From Candidatus Chlorohelix allophototropha (GTDB lineage: Bacteria; Chloroflexota; Chloroflexia; Chloroheliales; Chloroheliaceae): a stretch of 64,000 nt of DNA. Position 1 is the first letter of the stretch, and every line of letters begins with the position of its first letter. Both the position numbers and the translations under genes were made by a program. The notes below the pieces were generated by a model. It saw only the letters and a program-made list of their open reading frames with translations, ran no database searches and was not told where the DNA came from. The stretch spans positions 1-64,000 of the forward strand of contig NZ_CP128399.1 of assembly GCF_030389965.1 (NCBI RefSeq), read 5' to 3'. Positions 27,664 to 36,944 of the stretch are shown here, in pieces.

Positions 27664-27708
27664 ACAAGGTGAGCTATACATAGATTTGTATGGCTCACCT
27701 TGTTTGTA
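27664..27708 (+). terminator. Very strong hairpin terminator after rpsA
   Basis: ACAAGGTGAGC (27664-27674) pairs perfectly with GCTCACCTTGT (27693-27703). The stem continues inward through a T-G pair and ATACA / TGTAT to a six-base loop, giving about 17 pairs. TTTG follows. A smaller hairpin (TTCCGGT-type) comes just after the rpsA stop near 27630-27653. Confidence 0.85.
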
Positions 27709-28079
27709 GTACAAAGTACAAATTTGTGCGCCGATTCGGGTTAAAATCAACCCGTAAGCGCCTGTCAAAGCTCGCTTGCTTATTTTGTCTGCTAACTCCT
27801 GCTCTGTTACAATTTGGAGCTATACAGCGTGCCCTATATATACCTCAGTTTTGATGAACCTACACGCACAAGAACAAGCCTATCGGAACAGAGCCTATAC
27901 TTTTGGGGTTGTTGAAAAAACGCGATAATAAAAGAGCCGGATAAGTTTTGTTTAAGCTTTGAGTTGTGATTTAGTACAATGCACCACCTTTCGAGTAGTA
28001 CTGAATATTAACTGCTTGTTCTGGCGATATAACTCTTGAAAGTTATGGTTTATCGCCTCAGAAAGTGAGGGGACAGGTT
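27709..28079. other. Gene-free stretch before the ClpC-like gene
   Basis: I see no gene in these 371 bases. A 6-bp hairpin, CGGGTT / AACCCG (27737-27742 and 27749-27754, loop AAAATC), is followed by no T-run. No convincing promoter could be fixed, although the ClpC-like gene needs one here, since the rpsA terminator lies upstream. Confidence 0.5.
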
Positions 28080-28994
28080 ATGGATAGTGGCAATAAAGTC
28101 AGTCCTAATACTCCCGAAAAAGCCCATGATGAAGCATCTACGCCCTCAAAAGCTACCGCGCGCGGTACGTTATATTCTGCCGGAATTAGCCTGATTGAGC
28201 GAGCGCAGGCAGGAGAACTCGATCCGTTGGTAGGGCGCGATGAAGAAGTTGCGCGTATTTTTCGGCTTTTATTACGTAGGCAGGACCCTCATGTATTGCT
28301 GGTTGGAGAAAGCGGTTCAGGAAAAACTGCGTTGGTAAACGGAGTGGCGTTGCGCCTTGCCGAAGACCCACCGCATGGTTTTGAAGGAGTAGATATAATC
28401 CAGGTAAATCACTTCTTCTTGGCACAATCGCTGCCGGGAGTGCGCTGGAAACAGGATATCGGCAACGGAAAAACAATCTTGTATGTACCGGATGGTTTGC
28501 TAAACTTCAGCCTATTCGCCGCGCTGTACGATCTGGTGAATCGGCATGGTGTACGTATTATTTCTGCTACAACCCCTGCTGGAATGTACAATATCAAAGA
28601 GCAAGACCCCGGATTGTTGCGCCGTTTCCAGGCTGTAGCGGTCAAAGCCCCGGATGAAGTTGAAACCATGAAGATTTTACGTTCCTCGCACAAGCTATAT
28701 GAACAGCATCATAAGGTATTTATAGACGATGGCGCGTTGGAAATGGCTTGGCTGCTTTCGGAGAAATATATAAACGATCGGGTACAACCGGGCGCGGCAA
28801 TGGATTTGCTAGACGAAGCTTGCGCAATGGTTGCGCTTAAGCGTGAGCCAGCTTTAAAGAAAAACAAAAAAGAAGATGTGCTAAAGGAAATCCGCGAGAG
28901 TCCGGTAACTGCCTATGAGGTGCTGGAAATAGTAGCAGACATAACCGGTAAAACTCCCGAAGAATTGGATAAAGAGCTAGACGAATCTGATTAA
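28080..28994 (+). CDS. Stand-alone degenerate ClpC D1-type AAA+ protein
   Basis: The 304-aa protein aligns by eye with the first ATPase domain of the neighbouring ClpC. Shared elements are GELDPLVGRDEEVARI (Clp[17 protein letters not shown]), Walker A GESGSGKT (about 75-82), a sensor-1-like ISATT and the arginine finger context LLRRF (about 180). The Walker B region is altered: ClpC has LFIDELH, while here it reads LYVPDGL, so the catalytic glutamate is missing. There is no Clp_N domain, no middle domain and no D2. It may bind ATP without hydrolysing it. The ATG at 28080 has GAGGGG upstream. It lies 343 bases before clpC on the same strand and may be a regulator of it. Confidence 0.82.
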   Translation: MDSGNKVSPNTPEKAHDEASTPSKATARGTLYSAGISLIERAQAGELDPLVGRDEEVARIFRLLLRRQDPHVLLVGESGSGKTALVNGVALRLAEDPPHGFEGVDIIQVNHFFLAQSLPGVRWKQDIGNGKTILYVPDGLLNFSLFAALYDLVNRHGVRIISATTPAGMYNIKEQDPGLLRRFQAVAVKAPDEVETMKILRSSHKLYEQHHKVFIDDGALEMAWLLSEKYINDRVQPGAAMDLLDEACAMVALKREPALKKNKKEDVLKEIRESPVTAYEVLEIVADITGKTPEELDKELDESD

Positions 28995-29337
28995 GTCTAA
29001 ATAAGGTAAAAATTGGGTCGATTCATACACTATACTAACGCAAAAGATACTACCCTTATTTGGCAAGTATGGTAAAATAGCCTTACTGCGGGGATTATAC
29101 TTACATGATAGTCCCCGTTATATATTTAATACTTAAAAAAGACTTTTATAAAAACTATACTACTTATTAAGCCCCTAAAAAAATAGACCCAATTACACCA
29201 GAATTGTAGATTTATTAGTGACAAAACTGAGCTGGCGTGGGGCAGCAGGGTCGTTTCTCTCCTAATATAAGTCCCTCGACTATAGAGAGATAGAGAGTTG
29301 CGGCAGAACTCAGTTTAGTTTAGTGGGAGAAACCATA
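28995..29337. other. Gene-free stretch between ClpC-like gene and clpC
   Basis: No gene is visible in these 343 AT-rich bases. One hairpin (CGGGGA / TCCCCG at 29089-29094 and 29112-29117) followed by an AT-rich run may end the upstream transcript. AATTGGGTC near 29011 and GACCCAATT near 29184 are inverted copies about 170 bases apart; their meaning is unclear. The clpC promoter should be here, but I cannot assign it. I see no CtsR or CIRCE-type repeat. Confidence 0.5.
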
Positions 29338-31863
29338 ATGTCTGATAGGTTTGAGAAATTCACAGAACGTGCGCGCAAGGTTTTGACGCTGGCGCAGGAG
29401 GAAGCGCAGCGTTTTAACCATAATTATATAGGTACTGAGCATCTACTTCTTGGTTTAGTGCGTGAAGGTGATGGAGTTGCTGCCCGCGTTCTCAACAATT
29501 TGGGCGTAGAACTCCATAAAGTGCGCAGCGCCGTTGAATTCATTATAGGGCGTGGCGATCGCGCTCCACAGGGTGAAATCGGCTTGACTCCTCGTGCCAA
29601 GAAGGTGATTGAACTTGCTGTAGATGAAGCCCGCCGCCTCAACCACCACTATATCGGAACCGAACATCTCTTGCTTGGTCTGGTACGTGAAGGCGAAGGT
29701 ATTGCTGCGGGTGTGCTGGAAAGCTTAGGCGTAAGTCTTGAGAAAGTGCGCCAGCAGGTTATTCAGGTGCTAAACCAGAGCACCTATAGTAACCAATCGG
29801 CTAAGCAGACCAGCCCAACACCTTTTGTTGATGCGATGGGCGTTGATCTGACAGAGCAAGCCCGCCAAGATAAACTTGACCCGGTTATCGGGCGCAAAAA
29901 AGAAATTGAGCGCGTCGTCCAGATTTTAAGTCGCCGCACCAAGAACAATCCCGCTTTGATCGGCGAACCCGGCGTTGGTAAAACTGCTATCGTCGAAGGT
30001 CTTGCACAGCGCATTGTCAGTGGTGATGTTCCTGAAAACTTGCTCAACAAGCGCTTGTTGGCGCTTGATATCGGCGCATTGGTTGCCGGTACTAAGTATC
30101 GCGGTGAGTTCGAAGAGCGCCTCAAAAAGGTAGTAGCTGAGGTCAAAAATACTGGCGCTATCCTCTTCATTGACGAGTTGCATACTCTGGTAGGTGCAGG
30201 CGCAGCCGAGGGCGCTGTGGATGCCGCTAACATCCTCAAGCCGGCTCTTAGCCGTGGCGAATTGCAGACTATCGGTGCAACCACTCTTGATGAGTACCGC
30301 AAGTATATTGAGCGTGATGCCGCTCTCGAACGCCGCTTCCAGCCCATTCAGGTGGAAGAACCTTCGGTAGAAGAAACCGTTCTCATTCTGCAAGGTATCA
30401 AATCCAAGTATGAAGAGCATCACCACCTGACGATTACCGATAATGCCATTAAAGCGGCGGCGGAATTGGCAGCGCGTTATATTACCGACCGCTATTTGCC
30501 TGACAAAGCGATTGACCTAATTGACGAGGCTGCCAGCCGTGTGCGTATGCACCGCAGTAGTAGCCCGCCCACTCTGAAAGAGGCGTTGCGTGGTCTTGAC
30601 AGTATCCGCAAGGAGAAAGATGCTGCTATAGCGGCTCAGCAGTTTGAACTTGCTGCCGACCTACGGGATCGTGAAGATCGTCTGCGCGAACGCATCACCG
30701 AGATGGAAAACAAATGGGAGAATGCGCAGGAGAACGAGCGACCTTACGTAACCGAAGAGGATATTGCTGAAATCGTTTCGATGCAAACCGGTATCCCCTT
30801 GATGCGTATTGCGGGTGAAGAAAGCGAACGCTTACTTCATATGGCGGAAGAGCTTCACAAACGCCTGATTGGTCAGGAAGAGGCAATTCAGCGCGTCAGT
30901 AAAGCGGTACAGCGCAGTCGCGCCGGAGTGAAAGACCCGAAACGCCCGATTGGTTCGTTTATGTTCCTCGGACCTACCGGGGTTGGTAAAACCGAATTGG
31001 CAAAAGCCTTAGCCGAATTCATGTTTGGCGATGAGAAAGCGCTCATCAAAATTGATATGAGCGAGTTCATGGAGCGTCATAACGTGAGTCGCTTAGTTGG
31101 AGCGCCCCCCGGCTATATCGGCTATGAGGAAGGCGGACAGCTAACCGAAGCGGTTCGGCGTAAAAGCTATTCCGTGATTTTGCTCGATGAAATTGAGAAG
31201 GCACACCCTGAAGCCTTCAATATGTTGCTCCAGATTTTGGATGATGGCTATTTGAGTGATGCCAAGGGTCGCCGGGTTGACTTCCGCAATACCATTATCA
31301 TTATGACCTCCAACGTAGGTGCGGAGTTCATCAATCGCAGCATGGTTACGCTCGGCTTCCGGCAAAAAGGCGACACGGATAAAACCGCCAAGACCGATTA
31401 CGATGAGATGAAATCGAAGGTGATGGAAGAACTCAAGCGCATGTTCCGCCCTGAGTTCCTGAACCGCGTCGATGACATCATCGTCTTCCACGCGCTACGC
31501 CAACCGGAAATTCGCCAGATTGTGAACCTGTTACTCAGGCGGGTACAAAACCAGCTTGTTGAGCAGCAAATTACGCTGGAAATAACCGAGGCAGCAATGG
31601 ACTGGATTGCCGAGAAGGGCTACGATAAAACCTATGGCGCTCGCCCGCTGCGCCGCGTTATCCAAAACGAGATTGAGGATAAACTGGCAGAGGGTTTGCT
31701 TTCCGGTAGTGTTCTGCCCAACCACAGGGTACTCGTTGAAACAAAAGATGCCGAACTGGTTATCACTAGCGTGCCACTGACCGATGCTGTGCCTGTTCTA
31801 CCTGATGGTAAACTGGCAATAATTGACGCTGAAATAGTGGTCGAAGAAAATAAAGAGAGTTAG
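29338..31863 (+). CDS. clpC: ATP-dependent chaperone/protease ATPase ClpC
   Basis: ClpC unfolds proteins for the ClpP protease and handles stress-damaged proteins. Two Clp_N repeats occupy about 1-145, each with an [11 protein letters not shown] motif. D1 has Walker A GEPGVGKT (about 207) and Walker B FIDELHT, and the middle domain contains the UVR motif region near 415-450. D2 has GPTGVGKT (about 544), [11 protein letters not shown], the arginine finger region and the [11 protein letters not shown]-terminal motif. The length of 841 aa is typical. The ATG at 29338 follows GGGAGAAACCATA; an upstream in-frame start at 29323 is not preferred. No clpP, ctsR or mcsB genes are adjacent; the close neighbour is a degenerate D1 paralogue. 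A strong terminator follows. Confidence 0.98.
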   Translation: MSDRFEKFTERARKVLTLAQEEAQRFNHNYIGTEHLLLGLVREGDGVAARVLNNLGVELHKVRSAVEFIIGRGDRAPQGEIGLTPRAKKVIELAVDEARRLNHHYIGTEHLLLGLVREGEGIAAGVLESLGVSLEKVRQQVIQVLNQSTYSNQSAKQTSPTPFVDAMGVDLTEQARQDKLDPVIGRKKEIERVVQILSRRTKNNPALIGEPGVGKTAIVEGLAQRIVSGDVPENLLNKRLLALDIGALVAGTKYRGEFEERLKKVVAEVKNTGAILFIDELHTLVGAGAAEGAVDAANILKPALSRGELQTIGATTLDEYRKYIERDAALERRFQPIQVEEPSVEETVLILQGIKSKYEEHHHLTITDNAIKAAAELAARYITDRYLPDKAIDLIDEAASRVRMHRSSSPPTLKEALRGLDSIRKEKDAAIAAQQFELAADLRDREDRLRERITEMENKWENAQENERPYVTEEDIAEIVSMQTGIPLMRIAGEESERLLHMAEELHKRLIGQEEAIQRVSKAVQRSRAGVKDPKRPIGSFMFLGPTGVGKTELAKALAEFMFGDEKALIKIDMSEFMERHNVSRLVGAPPGYIGYEEGGQLTEAVRRKSYSVILLDEIEKAHPEAFNMLLQILDDGYLSDAKGRRVDFRNTIIIMTSNVGAEFINRSMVTLGFRQKGDTDKTAKTDYDEMKSKVMEELKRMFRPEFLNRVDDIIVFHALRQPEIRQIVNLLLRRVQNQLVEQQITLEITEAAMDWIAEKGYDKTYGARPLRRVIQNEIEDKLAEGLLSGSVLPNHRVLVETKDAELVITSVPLTDAVPVLPDGKLAIIDAEIVVEENKES

Positions 31864-31877
31864 AAAATCTTGCTCTT

Positions 31878-31910
31878 GCCCCTTCCGCTCAAGGAAGGGG
31901 CTTTTTTGTT
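31878..31910 (+). terminator. Rho-independent terminator of clpC
   Basis: The perfect 9-bp stem GCCCCTTCC / GGAAGGGGC (31878-31886 and 31893-31901) is followed by TTTTTTG. It ends 12 bases before the convergent nuclease-like gene. Confidence 0.92.
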
Positions 31911-31921
31911 TGGGTATGCCA

Positions 31922-32731
31922 CTAATCTAATAACTTACGATTCCTGAATTCCTGTAAGAGGTCGGAAATGAGCTTGTCACCTGTTTCAGAGAACTCTGTT
32001 TGCAGTTCTCCTCTGAGCTTGTCAAGTTCGGTTTGAAAGTATTGACCGATTTCGGTCCAAGTAGTTGCACCAATAGTTAGATTATCGCATACCCATTTTG
32101 CTTCTTTTTTTAAGCGATAAAATTCATCCTTACTCATTCTTGGAGATCGTTGAATTCTAGCATTCTTGAGATATGTTAGTAGATTATCAATGCCATCATT
32201 GTTAATGAATATAATATTACGCTCTTTGGTAACCCACTGCGCTTTGATTGGTTTTTTTGTCAAAAGAAGTAGATAGGGTTTTCTCCGTTCTTCAGTTGCT
32301 AAGTTCCATCTCGCTAATAGCATCACGTACTTCCAAATTTGTGATAACTCAAGATTATCTCCTACCTTCATCTCAATAAAAATTCTAGTATTTTCGTCTT
32401 CCAATGTTGTATCTGGCTGTGCAAATGCTACCTTTCGATCAATATCTACAAGATAGTGTCTCAATGTTAGCGAAGTGCAGAAATCTACTTTCTGTGTATC
32501 CAAAAAACAGTTGAGAAATCCACTAATTATCCGTGTTGGAAATACACGTAAACTGATATTCAGAACTCCATTAAGTGGCACTTCATATCGACGAACTTTT
32601 TCTAATACTTGTTGGTAAGGTAATTTGTTTTCAGGATCTGTTTTCAGTCCAAAAAGGTTAGGACTATAATGAACACTTTCGACAAAATAGTAATAAAGTT
32701 GTTCTACCCATGAATTTCCCGCGTCTGCCAT
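31922..32731 (-). CDS. Putative PD-(D/E)XK nuclease-like protein
   Basis: I do not recognise a named family. The middle of this 269-aa protein has the spacing of a PD-(D/E)XK nuclease core: QPD with Asp107, then FIEMK with Glu120 and Lys122, flanked by predicted strands (IDRKVAFA, TRIFIEMKV, KPYLLLLTK). This resembles small DUF-type PD-(D/E)XK proteins of unknown substrate. The C-terminal part is helical and charged. The ATG at 32731 is preferred over 32746 because GGAG lies nine bases upstream. The gene and its flanks are clearly more AT-rich than the surroundings, which suggests recent transfer. No methylase or partner lies next to it. Confidence 0.7.
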   Translation of the reverse strand: MADAGNSWVEQLYYYFVESVHYSPNLFGLKTDPENKLPYQQVLEKVRRYEVPLNGVLNISLRVFPTRIISGFLNCFLDTQKVDFCTSLTLRHYLVDIDRKVAFAQPDTTLEDENTRIFIEMKVGDNLELSQIWKYVMLLARWNLATEERRKPYLLLLTKKPIKAQWVTKERNIIFINNDGIDNLLTYLKNARIQRSPRMSKDEFYRLKKEAKWVCDNLTIGATTWTEIGQYFQTELDKLRGELQTEFSETGDKLISDLLQEFRNRKLLD

Positions 32732-32867
32732 AGCCTTTTTCTCCATGTGTTCAAAGCGAGTAGAATAATTGTAGTATTTAACTTTATTATAATATTAAGT
32801 ATATTAATTGAATGTAGTGTTAATAATCCTAATAAATCGTTAATGAAATTGTTTTAACACAGGTTAT

Positions 32868-33839
32868 CTATGACCGACCGAACCAACCGCCCTTTTTCTT
32901 AAGGTCGCCGGTATCGCCGGGAGGTGGAGTCAATAGAGGGGGATGAGAGTCGAATACGGGCAGCATTGTTCGCGGCAGATTGTTTATCTGGCGATAACGG
33001 ATACACACGTCCTGTACGCTCATACGGTCAAGGGGGGCTTTGGAGAGCAATCGGATCATCATAGTGTGGATTTCAGGCCCATGCGCCACTAGCGGACCCA
33101 ATGAAGGCGGATTCTGGTAACTGTGCGCCAGAATCAATTGATCGTAAGTGCCGGTGAAAGGATAACGCCCGCTCAGGATAAAGTAAAGAATCACTCCAAA
33201 ATCGTACACATCGTTGGATTTGGAGGGTGGTTCACCCCTGAACCTTTCCGGTGCGATAAATTCAGGAATGCCAGCCGGTACTTTCCAGCCGATCATTTGC
33301 TCATGCTCTTTTTGGGAGAAAGGCGTAAGCAACTGCACCAACCCGAAGTCAGTCACCTCCACGCTGGCAGCGCCATTTCTTTCGCGCATGGTAATATTCC
33401 ACAAATTCAGATTACCATGAATGATATTTTGGCGGTTGGCATATTCGAGCGCGGCGGCAATTTGCTCAATTAAAACTGCTACCAGATCAGGTGAAAGTTG
33501 GGAGCGCACTCTCTGAACATAAGCATAAAGCGTTTCAGTGCCGGGCGGCTCATTTACCAGATAATGAAGGTTTGCGCCGCTTTGTACGTCTCGCATAACG
33601 CCCTGCGCTATCACTCGGTTTATATAAAGCTGATCCCAACTTGCCAGTTTAGGAGCAATTTCTGCCAATCGTTCCGCAAAACCCGGCAACATGCAGAGTC
33701 TTTTATCCAGTATGCGAATAGCTACCTGTTTGACTTCTCTGCGCCAACGGGTATCACGTCCGATATAAACTATACCAAACTGATCTCGCCCTAGCTCTTG
33801 TTCAATTAGAAAATGTTCTCCTACCAGCGTATTAATCAC
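32868..33839 (-). CDS. Hanks-type serine/threonine kinase homologue, predicted pseudokinase
   Basis: The 323-aa soluble protein keeps the kinase fold: a glycine-rich-type loop LGRDQFGIVY, DFG in VTDFGLV, APE in FIAPERF, and YDFGVILYFILSGRYPF. However, the ATP-binding VAIK lysine reads VAIR, and the catalytic loop reads HGNLNLWN where active kinases have HRDLKxxN. Both the catalytic aspartate and its lysine are therefore Asn. It probably cannot transfer phosphate in the usual way and may act as a scaffold or sensor. The start is GTG (33839) with a weak ribosome site. A short proline- and glycine-rich C-terminal tail has no membrane segment. The neighbours are a nuclease-like gene and a divergent PolX-like gene. 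Confidence 0.87.
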   Translation of the reverse strand: MINTLVGEHFLIEQELGRDQFGIVYIGRDTRWRREVKQVAIRILDKRLCMLPGFAERLAEIAPKLASWDQLYINRVIAQGVMRDVQSGANLHYLVNEPPGTETLYAYVQRVRSQLSPDLVAVLIEQIAAALEYANRQNIIHGNLNLWNITMRERNGAASVEVTDFGLVQLLTPFSQKEHEQMIGWKVPAGIPEFIAPERFRGEPPSKSNDVYDFGVILYFILSGRYPFTGTYDQLILAHSYQNPPSLGPLVAHGPEIHTMMIRLLSKAPLDRMSVQDVCIRYRQINNLPRTMLPVFDSHPPLLTPPPGDTGDLKKKGGWFGRS

Positions 33840-33976
33840 TTCACTAACCCACTACATTATCAAATTTTTGCTATGTCTAATTAAGATTATAGCAAACAGC
33901 TTGAAAATAACAACCGGAATATGCCACGTATGCTAACATACAGTAATTGTATAGTGTCCATTTTAGGAGATTAACG

Positions 33977-35449
33977 ATGAATAATGATAATAATGTCGGA
34001 AATATAAATAGAAACGAACCATTGCCCTTGTGCGTTGTGCCGGGTCTCAACCAGCGTATTGCTGCTATGCTTGAACAAAAAGCGGGAATACTTGGCGCGA
34101 CTGAATTGTTTGAAGCGTTGCAGGAGAGGCGTTTGGAGACGCTACCCGACCTCGGCATGAACGAATTAAAGCAGAATCTGGAACGCTGGCAAGCGAATAA
34201 TAAAATGTCGCTGGGCTTTGCTTTGGAACGAGCCAGAGAATTTGCCGGAAAGATAAGTGCGTTTGATTCCAACATTGTACGTATTGAAGTTACTGGAGCA
34301 TTACGTCGCGCCGAAGAACTGGTAGAACAGGTTAGCCTAATTGCGGTGAGCAACGATACATATGATACTCTTGAAGCTTTTCTAAAATTGCCCGAAATTG
34401 CCGAGGTACGAAAGCGTCGAGATTACAAAGCTGATGTCACCTTGCAAAACGGTCTCAAGTTGGAGTTTATCACTTGTTTTCCTGAGCAATTGGCTACAAC
34501 ATGGGCGCTTACTACCGGAACGACTGAACACCGTACCCAATTGCGCAACCTTGCCTACAAATACGGCTACGAACTCAGTCTTGGTGGCTTTCTGAAACGC
34601 GAGGACGTTTGGCCCGCCAAAGATGAAGAAGAGGTTTTTCGCTATCTAGGCTTGCCCTACATTCCACCTGAACTGCGTAACGGCAATGGCGAGATAGAAG
34701 CTATCCAGAAGGGTGAAATGTCGCTTGATTTGGTAACGTTATCCGGAATCAAGGGCGATTTGCATGTTCACTCAACTTGGGGCAATGGTAGCACCACTAT
34801 CGAGGAAATGGCGCGCGCTGCCATAAAAAGAGGCTACCACTACCTGTTGCTGGCTGACCACGCCGGACAAAATGCAAACCTTGCTAAATTGCTCCAACAA
34901 CGCGCCGAGATATACAGAGTGAACGATGTATTGGCACGCGAGGGTTATAACTTTAGCTTGCTATGGGGCGCTGAAGTGGAAATTTTGCCCGATGGTACGC
35001 TTTCGCTACCGGACGAGATACTTTCACAACTAGAGATTGTGGTTGCGACTATGCTTTCCGGCTTGCACCAAGAACGCAAGCAAATTACCGAACGCCTTAT
35101 CAAAGCTATGCAAAACCCTCATGTGGATATTGTGGCGCATCCCACCGGACGTATTTTGAACTTGTGTGAACCAGCCGACCTTTTTATGCTGAAAATCTTT
35201 GTAGCAGCGAGAGAGACAGGCACGGTTCTTGAAATCAACGGTAATCCCGACCGACTCGACCTGAAAGCAGAGTATATCCAGCAAGCTTTAGAAGAAAAGG
35301 CGAAATTGGTAATTTCAAGCGGGGCACATTCCACTCAAGCATTGGCACACCTTGAATACGGAGTTTTGACGGCGCGACGGGGTGCGGCGCGTGCTTCTGA
35401 AATACTCAATACGCTGGAACTGAATAAATTCAAAGCAGCGTTAAAATAA
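33977..35449 (+). CDS. PolX-like protein with PHP domain, both catalytic centres altered
   Basis: Bacterial PolX joins a family X DNA polymerase to a PHP exonuclease. This 490-aa protein has HhH-like N-terminal helices, a palm region (IVRIEVTGALRRAEELV) and a PHP domain starting DLHVHSTWGNG (about 261). The palm aspartates (VGDIDIL in PolX) are replaced by V-E-Q118-V-S120, and the third aspartate is Glu (LKLEFIT). In the PHP domain the usual SVHS histidine is Leu360 (TMLSG) and the DAH aspartate is Gly449 (SSGAHS), although HxH and AHPTGR remain. It may be structural or have changed chemistry. ATG 33977 follows TTAGGAGATT. Confidence 0.85.
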   Translation: MNNDNNVGNINRNEPLPLCVVPGLNQRIAAMLEQKAGILGATELFEALQERRLETLPDLGMNELKQNLERWQANNKMSLGFALERAREFAGKISAFDSNIVRIEVTGALRRAEELVEQVSLIAVSNDTYDTLEAFLKLPEIAEVRKRRDYKADVTLQNGLKLEFITCFPEQLATTWALTTGTTEHRTQLRNLAYKYGYELSLGGFLKREDVWPAKDEEEVFRYLGLPYIPPELRNGNGEIEAIQKGEMSLDLVTLSGIKGDLHVHSTWGNGSTTIEEMARAAIKRGYHYLLLADHAGQNANLAKLLQQRAEIYRVNDVLAREGYNFSLLWGAEVEILPDGTLSLPDEILSQLEIVVATMLSGLHQERKQITERLIKAMQNPHVDIVAHPTGRILNLCEPADLFMLKIFVAARETGTVLEINGNPDRLDLKAEYIQQALEEKAKLVISSGAHSTQALAHLEYGVLTARRGAARASEILNTLELNKFKAALK

Positions 35450-35451
35450 AA

Positions 35452-35471
35452 CAAGGGGCTTAAGCCCCTTG
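35452..35471 (+). terminator. Palindromic hairpin after the PolX-like gene
   Basis: CAAGGGGCTTAAGCCCCTTG is a perfect 20-base palindrome starting three bases after the stop. There is no T-run, so termination strength is uncertain; it may serve convergent pspA as well. Confidence 0.5.
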
Positions 35472-35506
35472 CCTGAAACGGATGTCTTGTGGTTTAGGAA
35501 GGGGTA

Positions 35507-36184
35507 CTAGGCGTTACCACCCATGCCCATCTTGGATTTGAGGGCTTTCAAATCATCGTCCATGTCATCGGTAGCATCAAGCTGCGCGAACTGGTCTTCC
35601 AGCGTGCTACTGCCCTTGTTGAGTTCGGCTTCGGCAGCAGAGCGGGCTTCCATCTCGCGAATGCGGCGATCCATGCGCCCAATTTCGCTGCTGTGATCCA
35701 GACCACTCATCGCTGACATTTGCTTGTTGATTTGCTGTTGGGCTTGAGCAGTGCGATAACGCGCCAACATTACATCGCGGTTGCGCACCGAATCTTCATA
35801 TTTACGAATAAGCGCGTCAAGTTGGGTTCGCAACTGTTGGCTCATCTGGTGTTGCGTATCAAATTGCTGTTTGTAAGTAGTAGCTATTCCTTCAAGGTCT
35901 TTTTTGCGGCGCAATGCTTCGCGCGCAAGGTCATCCCGTCCGGCTTTAACCGCTTTTTCCGCCCGATCCGACCATTCTTGCGACTGGCGCAAATTGCTGT
36001 TCATTTCGGCTTCGGTCTGTTTTTCCTGCGCTATAACTCCTGCAACCTGTCCCTTTGCTTCCTCAATTGCGCTCGACATGTCCCGGATGATCTGATCAAG
36101 CATCTTTTCCGGGTTTTCGGCTTTATCAAGCGCCGAATTGATGTTCGAGCGGAGAATAGTAGAAATTCGGTCGAGAATGCCCAT
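35507..36184 (-). CDS. pspA: PspA/IM30 (Vipp1)-family membrane stress protein
   Basis: PspA proteins form ESCRT-III-like coats on the cytoplasmic membrane and protect it under stress. The 225-aa sequence is nearly all charged helix, starting with the family's amphipathic MGILDRISTILRSNINSALDKAENPEKMLDQII. The central coiled coil (VIAQEKQTEAEMN, ARYRTAQAQQQINKQM) is typical, and a short acidic C-terminal tail follows (DATDDMDDDLKALKSKM). Length matches E. coli PspA. No pspF/pspC-type partners are adjacent, so regulation is unknown. A 240-base gap upstream separates it from the flavodoxin gene. Confidence 0.93.
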   Translation of the reverse strand: MGILDRISTILRSNINSALDKAENPEKMLDQIIRDMSSAIEEAKGQVAGVIAQEKQTEAEMNSNLRQSQEWSDRAEKAVKAGRDDLAREALRRKKDLEGIATTYKQQFDTQHQMSQQLRTQLDALIRKYEDSVRNRDVMLARYRTAQAQQQINKQMSAMSGLDHSSEIGRMDRRIREMEARSAAEAELNKGSSTLEDQFAQLDATDDMDDDLKALKSKMGMGGNA

Positions 36185-36427
36185 TTCAGCCTCCTCTAAA
36201 AGCTTTTTGATTATTATTAATTAATAAGGGAATAGCTGCATGAGCGTGCCGGGTACGCCCTTGTGCCTTCCGCTTGTATTCCAGTTTAACGCACTTACTT
36301 TCACATTCTAGCAAATTCGGAAAGCCATTGCTATAGATAATAATTCCAAACAACAGGGAATTTTCTCGCTCATCTCAGCTATATACGCTGGTTTAGGCAT
36401 CAGGTTTCATAGAATCTAAGAAACCTT

Positions 36428-36880
36428 TCAGGCTGTAGCAACAAGTCGTTCATATTGTGTTTTTAGCTCGATCGCCCACAGGTTTGCATTCGCTATTTCA
36501 TCCGATCCCAATGGGCCTTCCGAATGTTCTACGACGAATTTGCGGGTTGGTATAAGCTGTTTTCCACCGGCTGAAATCAGCCTTTTCATTATCTTGGCAG
36601 CCGCGTTCCCGGAAAACTTGGAGCGATAACCTGTATCGAATGCTGCTACGCATTTATCTTTTAATTTAATGGCTTCAAGTTTAGTCAGTAATGCTTGAGT
36701 CAAAGGAGATGGTCCCCACCCATTGATAGGGCTGCCCACCACTACTACATCTATCCCTACCAGCATCTCTGGGTTAAAATCGGTGACATTCACCGATTCC
36801 CCGTCAATAACTTTAGCGACACTTTCAGCGATTTGCTTGGTATTTCCATATTTGGAATCATAAATAACCAGCGCTTTCAT
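36428..36880 (-). CDS. Flavodoxin-domain protein
   Basis: This 150-aa protein has a flavodoxin fold that binds FMN and carries one or two electrons. The phosphate-binding loop is in VIYDSKYGNTKQIAES, the second flavin loop in GSPINGWGPSP and the third in FDTGYRSKFSG. AAAGGAGG precedes the ATG with good spacing. It is located just downstream of the GT9 gene on the same strand, 64 bases away; a functional link is not evident. Confidence 0.88.
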   Translation of the reverse strand: MKALVIYDSKYGNTKQIAESVAKVIDGESVNVTDFNPEMLVGIDVVVVGSPINGWGPSPLTQALLTKLEAIKLKDKCVAAFDTGYRSKFSGNAAAKIMKRLISAGGKQLIPTRKFVVEHSEGPLGSDEIANANLWAIELKTQYERLVATA

Positions 36881-36944
36881 CTTTTCGAGAACCTCCTTTG
36901 TTTGGAAGTCATTACATTTTTTTCCTTAAACAACTTCCGGGATT

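Noticed and set aside
29424-31725. Antisense frames in clpC
   Set aside because: They run opposite conserved AAA+ motifs and are shadows.
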